Shown in pieces: positions 52,706 to 59,559 of a stretch of 64,000 nt of DNA. Location: positions 186,001 through 250,000 of the forward strand of contig CALUXU010000002.1 in the NCBI GenBank assembly GCA_944324825.1. The letters are read 5' to 3'. The translations under genes were made by a program, and so were the position numbers. The DNA comes from Candidatus Gastranaerophilales bacterium (GTDB taxonomy: Bacteria; Cyanobacteriota; Vampirovibrionia; Gastranaerophilales; Gastranaerophilaceae). The stretch's first letter is position 1; each line of letters begins with the position of its first letter. The notes beneath the pieces were generated by a model. It ran no database searches, was not told where the DNA came from, and saw only the letters and a list, made by a program, of their open reading frames with translations.

Positions 52706-53546
52706 TATAAGACCTCTTTATGACCATAATACCATCAACATACATCTTATTGTCAAGTATTTTGATATTGTTTATTGATAAGGTTGAATCAGCTCCTCTA
52801 AATATTCTGAGAGGCAAATCAAACGGATTCATTGAATTTATTATATCGACAAAAGCGTTCAAATTTATATTACGAAGGTTTTCAGACTGGAGATTATCCA
52901 GAACAATTTTGCCGTTTTCAACATTTAATTTCCCGGAGAAAGTAAATTTAACTACTCTTTCACCCATCAAAAACGGTGCCTTCATCTGAGCAATCAAATA
53001 TATTTTATTATTTTTCATCTTAAAAACAACATTATCAACGGTAAAGAGTGAAACACCAGCAATATTTAAATCAGTAAGTTTTTTAATATACCCTAAATCT
53101 ACAAGTGTTTTATTCAAATCCTCTTCCGTAATTTCAGCCTTAAAATAAAGCGGCAAATCCGTATAGAATATCACAGGACGCTTCCAGTAATCTACATAAT
53201 TGTAATCGCATATAGTATTCATAACAACGGAGGAAACATAGACCCCGTGAGTGCTAATATTCTTGCCTTCAATCTCAAGTGATTTGAACTTTCCTTTTTT
53301 CAAATCCATTGCGGAAAAAGAGTCTATTTTTACATCGTAATCCCCTTCAGCATTCCGTTTCAGGACTTTAATCATAGCAGTCTTTGCTGCCTTTTTGGTT
53401 AAGAAATTAAACCCGAGAGCATTTGTTATCCCTCTTGCAACTGGCGATGCAAGATTTTCAGGAACCTGACACCCGTATTCTGCCTGAGCAAATGCCGGAG
53501 ATATTAACAACAGTAACATTAATAAACTTATTAAAAATCTTCTCAT
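52677..53546 (-). CDS. Exported DUF2993 (LmeA-like) protein
   Basis: A Sec signal peptide MRRFLISLLMLLLLISPAFA occupies residues 1-20, with AFA-QA as the likely cleavage site. The mature part resembles DUF2993/LmeA lipid-binding proteins, common in cyanobacteria and actinobacteria: an early Lys-rich helix, SFSAMDLKKGKFKSLEIEGK, then beta-rich repeats ending with a DNKMYVDGIMVI segment. Two cysteines may pair. AGAGGATAAAT precedes the ATG. It is first in the cluster DUF2993-GerMN-HicB-like-rimI-bioY. Confidence 0.75.
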   Translation of the reverse strand: MRRFLISLLMLLLLISPAFAQAEYGCQVPENLASPVARGITNALGFNFLTKKAAKTAMIKVLKRNAEGDYDVKIDSFSAMDLKKGKFKSLEIEGKNISTHGVYVSSVVMNTICDYNYVDYWKRPVIFYTDLPLYFKAEITEEDLNKTLVDLGYIKKLTDLNIAGVSLFTVDNVVFKMKNNKIYLIAQMKAPFLMGERVVKFTFSGKLNVENGKIVLDNLQSENLRNINLNAFVDIINSMNPFDLPLRIFRGADSTLSINNIKILDNKMYVDGIMVIKRSYNGQTKEETE

Positions 53547-53665
53547 ATTTATCCTCTTATTTATTTTACTACTTTAACAGAGTTAGAGGTAAAATTTCAA
53601 GCAGATATATTTACAAACACACCTTCTGATGTTACTATATTAGAAAAGAAGGAGAATATTATATT

Positions 53666-53836
53666 ATGGCAAGATTAGTAAGACCTTCATGGGCAATAAG
53701 ATGCACACAATCAGGATGCAGAACTTTATTTGAAGTTGCAGAACTAGAAGAAGGCAAACAGCAAGAAGTTGTTTGTCCAAACTGCGGCGAACACTATGTA
53801 TATCCGATTGTTGAAGAAAAACACGAAAATCAATAA
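53666..53836 (+). CDS. Small zinc-ribbon protein, 56 aa
   Basis: A short reading frame with CTQSGC and CPNCGEHY, giving a four-cysteine zinc ribbon. It starts MARLVRPSWAIR and ends EEKHENQ. AAGGAG lies eleven bases before the ATG. Its stop shares one base with the start of yhcC (TAATG), so the two genes are co-translated. The ribbon suggests nucleic-acid or protein binding; function is unknown. Confidence 0.7.
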   Translation: MARLVRPSWAIRCTQSGCRTLFEVAELEEGKQQEVVCPNCGEHYVYPIVEEKHENQ

Positions 53837-54762
53837 TGTTTTTTAATAATACAGACAAACGCTATAATCAATTCAGCGCGTTTTTAAAAAACAAATTTCA
53901 AGCAAAAGTTTATAAAATCACCCTTGACGCAGGGTTTTCCTGTCCGAATCGTGACGGAACAATCTCTACGGGAGGGTGTATTTTTTGTGACGGCTCGGGA
54001 AGTTTTTCGCAGGCTCATTCAAACCTTTTATCAATAGAAGAACAGGTTAAAACAGGTGCCGAAACATTATCCAAGCGTTTCAAAGCCCAAAAGTTTATGG
54101 CTTATTTTCAAGCATATACAAATACATATAAACCCGTTAATGAACTGGAAAAAATATATAGAGCCGCATTGACTCACAATGACATTGTCGGCTTATCAAT
54201 CGGCACCAGACCGGATTCTGTTGATGATGACAAGTTGAAGCTGATAAGCGATATTTCCAAAGATTATTATACCTGGATAGAATACGGGCTGCAGTCTATC
54301 CATAATAAAACGCTAAAAAAAATTAACCGCGGCGAAACTTTTGAAACGTTTTTAAAGAGCTATGAAAAAACCAAAGAATACGGGATAAACGTATGTGCAC
54401 ACGTTATTCTGGGTTTATGGGAAACCCATGATGAAATGATGGAAACGGCTCAAAAACTTGCCGAACTAAAAATTGACGGAGTAAAAATACATATGCTCTG
54501 CGCTTTAGAAAACACCAAACTTGCGGATATGTATAATAACGGCGAAATTGATTTTATGACTGAAGATGAATACGTGAATACCGTATGTGATTTTCTTGAA
54601 TACTTGCCGGCTGATACAACCATTCACCGACTCGCAGGAAACGGACTAAAAAAAGAACTCATCGCTCCTCGCTGGATTGGTAAAAAACTTGACTGCCTGA
54701 ATAAAATTGACAGGGAATTTATAAGACGAAACTCTTTTCAATCATCTAAGTTTGGATTATAA
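53836..54762 (+). CDS. yhcC: Radical SAM protein, YhcC/TIGR01212 family
   Basis: Radical SAM enzyme of unknown reaction, conserved across bacteria. The [4Fe-4S] ligands C36, C48 and C51 have the unusual wide spacing of this family (CPNRDGTISTGGCIFC). YFQAYTNTYKPV, GLSIGTRPDS and WIEYGLQSIHNKTL are further family blocks. The 308 residues are complete. It is coupled to the zinc-ribbon gene upstream. Its final codons contain the -10 box of smpB. Confidence 0.92.
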   Translation: MFFNNTDKRYNQFSAFLKNKFQAKVYKITLDAGFSCPNRDGTISTGGCIFCDGSGSFSQAHSNLLSIEEQVKTGAETLSKRFKAQKFMAYFQAYTNTYKPVNELEKIYRAALTHNDIVGLSIGTRPDSVDDDKLKLISDISKDYYTWIEYGLQSIHNKTLKKINRGETFETFLKSYEKTKEYGINVCAHVILGLWETHDEMMETAQKLAELKIDGVKIHMLCALENTKLADMYNNGEIDFMTEDEYVNTVCDFLEYLPADTTIHRLAGNGLKKELIAPRWIGKKLDCLNKIDREFIRRNSFQSSKFGL

Positions 54763-54763
54763 T
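54758..54763 (+). promoter_or_regulatory. -10 box for a near-leaderless smpB mRNA
   Basis: TATAAT overlaps the yhcC stop codon and ends seven bases before the smpB ATG. No ribosome-binding site is present. The best -35 match is TTTCAA, 16 bases upstream. Confidence 0.5.
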
Positions 54764-54770
54764 TCAAACT

Positions 54771-55217
54771 ATGGGCAGAAAGATTATCACAACAAACAGA
54801 AAAGCTTTCCACGATTTCACAATATTTGAAAAATATACTGCAGGAATCGTTCTTACAGGTACGGAGATAAAGTCTATCAGACGTAATGCCGTCAACCTGA
54901 AAGATTCGTTTGCAAAAATTGAAGACGGGGAAGTTTTCTTGTACGGCTCACATATCTCACCTTATGAACAAGGAAACAGATATAATCATAAACCGGATAG
55001 AGTGAGAAAACTGCTTCTTAATAAAAAAGAAATCCTAAAAATTCATACAAAAGTAAAAAAAGACGGGTATTCGATTATCCCTCTTGAAATGTTTTTTGTT
55101 GAAGGATTGGCAAAATTAGAAATAGGACTTGCTAAGGGTAAAAAGCTCTATGACAAAAGAGAAGCTATTACCAAGAAAACCCAAGAACGTGATATTGCAA
55201 GACAAATAAAAAGATAA
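54771..55217 (+). CDS. smpB: SsrA-binding protein SmpB
   Basis: Binds tmRNA and delivers it to stalled ribosomes for trans-translation; tagged products go to ClpXP (genes at 31393-33324). The beta-barrel core shows RKAFHDFTIFEKYTAGIVLT, then GTEIKSIR, and HISPYEQGNRYNHKP. The C-terminal basic tail KKLYDKREAITKKT is present. At 148 residues it is standard. No Shine-Dalgarno sequence is present. The tmRNA gene is not in this window. Confidence 0.96.
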   Translation: MGRKIITTNRKAFHDFTIFEKYTAGIVLTGTEIKSIRRNAVNLKDSFAKIEDGEVFLYGSHISPYEQGNRYNHKPDRVRKLLLNKKEILKIHTKVKKDGYSIIPLEMFFVEGLAKLEIGLAKGKKLYDKREAITKKTQERDIARQIKR

Positions 55218-55228
55218 GGTTAAAATAA

Positions 55229-55813
55229 ATGTATAATAAAAATGATATTCTTTTAAAACTTAACAACGAAAACTATTATATCGACAGAAAAACTCTGGAG
55301 TCGTTTATAGAGTTGTGGAATATAGATGCAGTCTATGAAGATGATTCAAAAGAAGAATATTATGATGATTATGCAATTGAACGTATAAAAAAAGGGATAA
55401 ATCTGAAAGCTCAAGGGTTTTCTGACGAACAGATAATTCATAAACTCGGAAACATAACTAATCCGAATAATGACGAAAAAGAAACCCCAAATACAGCTCT
55501 TGCAGAAACAAGCAATACAGACCCTGCAGAAATGACTTACCCTAAATCGGAGTTGAGAAACCTGACACTTGATGTTACAACTCAGACACTTCAAATGCTT
55601 GCGGAATCTGTCGCAAAAAAAATCACCGATGATATCAGAAATTCGGATATGGCAGAAAAACTTATTGAAGCCGGCGGATATAAAAGAGATAATGAAATTC
55701 TGTCAGAGCAAATACAGGAGCTTATTGAACACAATAAAAAACTATCCGAGAGAATAGAACAGCTTGAAAAAAAAGACAGCTTCTTAGGAAAGTTTTTTAA
55801 ATTATTTAACTAA
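55229..55813 (+). CDS. Hypothetical protein, 194 aa, C-terminal coiled coil
   Basis: Unrecognised. Residues 1-75 are charged; the segment around residue 15-70 (YIDRKTLESFI, then AIERIKKGINLKAQGFSDEQI) resembles a MerR-like DNA-binding helix arrangement. A Thr/Asn/Pro linker follows, then a helical region and a heptad-like coiled coil at about 150-185, ending in GKFFKLFN. There is no membrane segment. AAGGTT lies upstream, eleven bases after smpB. It overlaps the convergent gene by 12 bases. Confidence 0.6.
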   Translation: MYNKNDILLKLNNENYYIDRKTLESFIELWNIDAVYEDDSKEEYYDDYAIERIKKGINLKAQGFSDEQIIHKLGNITNPNNDEKETPNTALAETSNTDPAEMTYPKSELRNLTLDVTTQTLQMLAESVAKKITDDIRNSDMAEKLIEAGGYKRDNEILSEQIQELIEHNKKLSERIEQLEKKDSFLGKFFKLFN

Positions 55814-57163
55814 TCCGCTCAATTCATTGTACAAGCTCTCAAAGACGGAATCCCAATTCCCCGGGTTATCCTGTCTGAATAATTTTACAGAATCATACCA
55901 ATCACATTTGGTTAAATCCTGATGCCAGCGCCAGTTATATAAATACGGCAAAAGTACCCAGCAAGGTTTGTTCATAGCACCTGCGACATGTGCTAAGGAG
56001 GTATCGTTGCAAATAACTAAATCGAGATTCTCTATCGCACCTGCCGTATCAGAAAAATTATTGAGAGTCGAGCCGATATCTACAATATCGTAATATTTTT
56101 TTAACTCGTTGACCCCCTCAGAGCCTTCAAAAGTTTGGAAGGAATAAAACCTAGTATTCGGAACTTGAAATAATTTAACAAATTCCTTTACATCAATTAC
56201 TCTATCCCAGTCATACTTGGTATTTCCCTGCCATTTGATACCAATTTTTATTAAATCATTATCAAAAAATCTGTCATGATAACTCTTTACCTTATCGGGA
56301 TTAGCCTTTAAATATCCGCCTTTTGCAACAAACATATTATCTTCATCTAAGCCCAGAGCATAAGGCAGACTGAGTATTGGAACATGATAATCAAAGTGAA
56401 TCTTATTTTCAGGCTCAAAATAATGCATAACATGAATATTGGGGAAATTCTCTTTAAATAATTCTTCCAAAGGAACCTGTGTTTTAAGAATTACCTGTTT
56501 ACATTTTTTCTCCAAGAACGGCAGGTATCTTGCAAACATCAAAACATCTCCGAATCCTGCCTCGTAGTATGTATAAATAATTTTATCCGGAACATATTCA
56601 CCATTCCAAAGTTTAGCCTCTCTCATTAAATTCGGATACGTATGCTCTTGCGTTACAACAGCACTTAATCGGCAAAGACGATTCTCAAAAAACTTTAATC
56701 CCTCTTTGTACTGTCGGTTCTTCATATAAGCAATCCCGATAAAATATTTGGTTTCTTTATCCTCCGGATTATATTCCAAAGCCTTATTATAATAATATAT
56801 TGAGCCATTCATATCACCTATATCCGCATACAAAGATGCAATATTGTAATAAGCCTCTGCAAGATTCGGATAAAGAGAAAGAACCTTTTTATAATACTCA
56901 ATTGCATCTTCAAAATTTCCAAGATTTTTAGATGCAATAGCAGAATTAAAAAGAGCTTCTTTGTTATTTGAATCCAACTCTAAAACTTTATGGCATATAT
57001 CAAAACAAGATTGAAACTCTTTTTTTTGAATCTTTATATCGGAAAGAAGCTCAAGAATTTGTACATTTTGCGGTTCAATTTTGAGTATTTCATCGTATAT
57101 CTTTTCAGCTTCAGAAAAATTACCGTTTCTATGCAGCTCTAATGCCTCAAGTAATGTATCCAT
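55802..57163 (-). CDS. TPR protein with glycosyltransferase-like C-terminal domain
   Basis: Residues 1-165 form about four to five tetratricopeptide repeats, for example ALFNSAIASKNLGNFEDAIE and AYYNIASLYADIGDMNGSI. The remaining 285 residues resemble heptosyltransferase/GT9-like domains, with YYEAGFGDVLMFARYLPFL early and the nucleotide-sugar motif LVICNDTSLAHVAGAMNKPC. The expected role is addition of a sugar to a protein or surface polymer; the acceptor is unknown. There is no Shine-Dalgarno sequence; TGCTAAAAT ends six bases from the ATG. Confidence 0.85.
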   Translation of the reverse strand: MDTLLEALELHRNGNFSEAEKIYDEILKIEPQNVQILELLSDIKIQKKEFQSCFDICHKVLELDSNNKEALFNSAIASKNLGNFEDAIEYYKKVLSLYPNLAEAYYNIASLYADIGDMNGSIYYYNKALEYNPEDKETKYFIGIAYMKNRQYKEGLKFFENRLCRLSAVVTQEHTYPNLMREAKLWNGEYVPDKIIYTYYEAGFGDVLMFARYLPFLEKKCKQVILKTQVPLEELFKENFPNIHVMHYFEPENKIHFDYHVPILSLPYALGLDEDNMFVAKGGYLKANPDKVKSYHDRFFDNDLIKIGIKWQGNTKYDWDRVIDVKEFVKLFQVPNTRFYSFQTFEGSEGVNELKKYYDIVDIGSTLNNFSDTAGAIENLDLVICNDTSLAHVAGAMNKPCWVLLPYLYNWRWHQDLTKCDWYDSVKLFRQDNPGNWDSVFESLYNELSGLVK

Positions 57164-57178
57164 ACCGAAATTTTAGCA
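57164..57178 (-). promoter_or_regulatory. Extended -10 box for a leaderless TPR-glycosyltransferase mRNA
   Basis: On the minus strand TGCTAAAAT, then exactly six bases, then the ATG. The same TGCTAAAATTTC string occurs at the mntA start (4696-4707). Confidence 0.55.
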
Positions 57179-57225
57179 TAACAAAATATAACTCACATGA
57201 ACCAAACACAGTAAATTAAAAGGAT

Positions 57226-57519
57226 TTACATGGTCCAATCAAATTTCTTTTCATTCACACCATAATGCGGTGACAATTCGCCCGTACCTATAGAATCCAA
57301 CCTTTCAAGCAAAGTATTTCCTTGCGGTTTACTTCCAGATGAAGCATAAAAACTTGAAGGAATTTCACCTCTATCAATTGCAGCCAGTCTATCCTGCAAA
57401 CTATTAACTTTTGGAGCAGAACCGCCGCCAAAATGTGCACCGCTTGATGGCGATTGTACTTTATGTCCGATCTGCAATGCACCTTGTGTTAACCAATGTT
57501 GCTTATCAATACTGACCAT
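57226..57519 (-). CDS. Hypothetical protein, 97 aa, with two similar segments
   Basis: Unrecognised. It contains an internal duplication: SLQDRLAAIDRGEIPSSF and TLLERLDSIGTGELSPHY share spacing and key residues (L..RL..I..GE.....). Between them is a Gly/Ser/Pro linker. There is no signal peptide or membrane span. AAAGGAATCT precedes the ATG. The repeated helix could be a short binding motif. The 5' gap to plsY (57520-57728) holds only the plsY promoter. Confidence 0.6.
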   Translation of the reverse strand: MVSIDKQHWLTQGALQIGHKVQSPSSGAHFGGGSAPKVNSLQDRLAAIDRGEIPSSFYASSGSKPQGNTLLERLDSIGTGELSPHYGVNEKKFDWTM

Positions 57520-57666
57520 AGATTCCTTTTTGCTACGATACTATACGATTCAATAAATCACTTACCTCTATAAAGTCCATTTTTACATACACGATTTCAA
57601 TGGGGCAAATAATTTTTACAAACCTTAACTTTATGACAGGGATTATGTAATTATTATAACATTTTT

Positions 57667-57675
57667 TGATATAAT
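57667..57675 (+). promoter_or_regulatory. Extended -10 promoter for plsY
   Basis: TGATATAAT gives TG-n-TATAAT. Downstream lies TATACAAAAGTATA, a small inverted repeat, before the GGAGAG ribosome-binding site. Confidence 0.55.
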
Positions 57676-57728
57676 TTACTAGTGTCAAAAGTACAAGAAT
57701 ATACAAAAGTATACAATTGGAGAGAAGT

Positions 57729-58331
57729 ATGATTAATAGTTTAATATATGCATCAATTACAGCAGTAATAGCCTATTTGATAGGTTCAATTCCGACAGGA
57801 TATCTGATAGTAAAATCAAAAACCGGACAAGATATCAGAAATGTAGGCTCAGGCTCTACAGGAGCAACAAATGTTAAAAGAGTTTTGGGTAAAAACTGGT
57901 TCTTTATTGTAATGCTTTTAGATGCACTCAAAGGTGCACTACCTGTTATATTGGCAAGCCTATTTTTGCATTCAACATCCGGAATTTATCCTGTAATTGC
58001 AGCTGTTGCTGTTATTATAGGACACAGCAAACCTGTATTTCTGAATTTTAAAGGTGGAAAGTCTGTTGCATCAGGTGTCGGAACAATTCTGGCTCTAAAT
58101 TGGCAGGTCGGACTTATTATTGCTGCAATTTGGGGAGTTATCACATATATTTCAAAATACGTTTCTCTAGGCTCAATTATTGCCCTTGCCCTATCACCAT
58201 TTATTATGTGGTACTTACATAACCCTGTTGCATATGTTTGGTATTGCGGACTCGGCGCTGTATACATTATTTATCTTCACCGTTCAAATATCGTCAGATT
58301 AATTAAAGGTGAAGAAAACAAAGTCAGATAG
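57729..58331 (+). CDS. plsY: Glycerol-3-phosphate acyltransferase PlsY
   Basis: Membrane enzyme that acylates glycerol 3-phosphate from acyl-phosphate, the first step of phospholipid synthesis. It has about five to six membrane helices. The three catalytic motifs are present: GSIPTGYL with VGSGSTGATNVKRVLG, GHSKPVFLNFKGGKSVASG, and a later KYVSLGSI block. The ATG at 57729 (200 aa) is preferred because GGAGAG directly precedes it; a TTG 12 bases earlier overlaps that site. A long palindrome follows. Confidence 0.95.
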   Translation: MINSLIYASITAVIAYLIGSIPTGYLIVKSKTGQDIRNVGSGSTGATNVKRVLGKNWFFIVMLLDALKGALPVILASLFLHSTSGIYPVIAAVAVIIGHSKPVFLNFKGGKSVASGVGTILALNWQVGLIIAAIWGVITYISKYVSLGSIIALALSPFIMWYLHNPVAYVWYCGLGAVYIIYLHRSNIVRLIKGEENKVR

Positions 58332-58345
58332 CAAGTTTTATTTTT

Positions 58346-58376
58346 ACAGTCCTTTAGATATCTAAAGGACTGTTTT
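58346..58376 (+). terminator. 28-bp perfect palindrome: plsY terminator that also masks the next ribosome-binding site
   Basis: ACAGTCCTTTAGAT (58346-58359) and ATCTAAAGGACTGT (58360-58373) are perfect complements, followed by TTTT and then the ATG at 58377. AAAGGA at 58364-58369, the only ribosome-binding site for the next gene, lies inside the 3' arm. Confidence 0.8.
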
Positions 58377-59477
58377 ATGGGATTAAAATTCAACACAAAC
58401 GGACATTGCCTGATTAGTAAGCAAACCGGCATAAAACTCACTGAAAAGCTCAAGGAAATAAAATATCCTCAAAGAGCAAAAACCTATGATATTGTTGAAA
58501 TAGGACATAATTTTAAACCGGAAGAATATAATACCCGAATAATAACCTTTAGAGATAAAAACGGTAAAATCCTTCAGAGAAATATTACAGAAAAAACTCC
58601 AGATGAGATAATTGAAACAAAGAAAAATTATAAAGAATATCCGAAGGAATTAATAGAAAGTCCAACAAACCACTTTGCAGATTTAGAAGTCAAATGCAAA
58701 AAAATAAGCAGTATAACAAAGAAAAATGGTGAATATTTTTCTAAATCTGAGGAAATTCAAGCAATAGCAGACAGTCAGGGGAAACCTGTTGTAACTATCA
58801 GCAGAATAGATACTTTTCCAAGCGGTTATCCGGGATTAGAAACCGAAAACCAGTCAATGTACGAATATCAAAAAGGAGCTAAAAAGGGATATTCCGCCAA
58901 AAACTATGTCCGAAATAATCATGCCGGTATATTTAAGTTTGGAGATTTTGAAACAAAATATGAAAATATGCATTACCACCCGATTGATGACAGGTACGGT
59001 CTGTTATTCATATATCCATTGAAGCAATTCAAACGTGTCGCACCATATATAATTGAAAATCCTGTACATAAACCACCGCATACAGTAATTAACTGGTATA
59101 GTAAATACCCGAAACCTGACAGTAATAGTATCAGCAGGGGTTTCTATGACGGAAGTGTTAATCTAAATCGCAGAACGCTTATAAGAAAATGTGATGTTGT
59201 GAGAACAACAGCCCACGAAAAAGAGCACGCCTATCAAAGAATGGAACGATGCAAACCGGTCGAAAAACAAACCGAAGAAATAAAAAAGAATATCGAAGCC
59301 CACAATAATTATGTATCCGCAGATGAAAACTTTGAAAAATACAAAAATAATTATAATGAAATAAAAGCAAGAGAAGCAGGATTTTTGGCAATAAAAGAGT
59401 ACAAAACTTCTCTTGATAAATTAAAAGATGAGTTTATGTACGCACCGAATTATCAATTCGGATTTTATGAAAAATAA
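58377..59477 (+). CDS. Putative zinc metallopeptidase (HExxH), 366 aa
   Basis: Not assigned to a family. Near residue 280, VVRTTAHEKEHAYQRM contains HEKEH, an HExxH zinc motif; EIKAREAGFLA about 65 residues later could give the third ligand, as in gluzincins. The first 200 residues are basic and polar with no recognised domain. There is no signal peptide or membrane span. Its start follows the plsY palindrome after only three bases, so translation probably depends on opening that hairpin. It could be a secreted-type enzyme of this lineage, but that is a guess. Confidence 0.6.
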   Translation: MGLKFNTNGHCLISKQTGIKLTEKLKEIKYPQRAKTYDIVEIGHNFKPEEYNTRIITFRDKNGKILQRNITEKTPDEIIETKKNYKEYPKELIESPTNHFADLEVKCKKISSITKKNGEYFSKSEEIQAIADSQGKPVVTISRIDTFPSGYPGLETENQSMYEYQKGAKKGYSAKNYVRNNHAGIFKFGDFETKYENMHYHPIDDRYGLLFIYPLKQFKRVAPYIIENPVHKPPHTVINWYSKYPKPDSNSISRGFYDGSVNLNRRTLIRKCDVVRTTAHEKEHAYQRMERCKPVEKQTEEIKKNIEAHNNYVSADENFEKYKNNYNEIKAREAGFLAIKEYKTSLDKLKDEFMYAPNYQFGFYEK

Positions 59478-59509
59478 TTAATAATTATAAATGTTTACCT
59501 CATCTCTCT

Positions 59510-59539
59510 TTTGTGATAATTTTTTATTATTATCACAAA
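59510..59539. promoter_or_regulatory. Perfect 11-bp-arm dyad upstream of valS
   Basis: TTTGTGATAAT (59510-59520) and ATTATCACAAA (59529-59539) flank an eight-base loop, ending 20 bases before the valS ATG. No T-run follows. It could be an operator or a leader hairpin. No T-box features are seen. Confidence 0.5.
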
Positions 59540-59559
59540 TATGGAAGAGGAAAAAATAA

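Noticed and set aside
59478-59559. T-box riboswitch before valS
   Set aside because: The leader is too short and has no specifier loop or T-box sequence.
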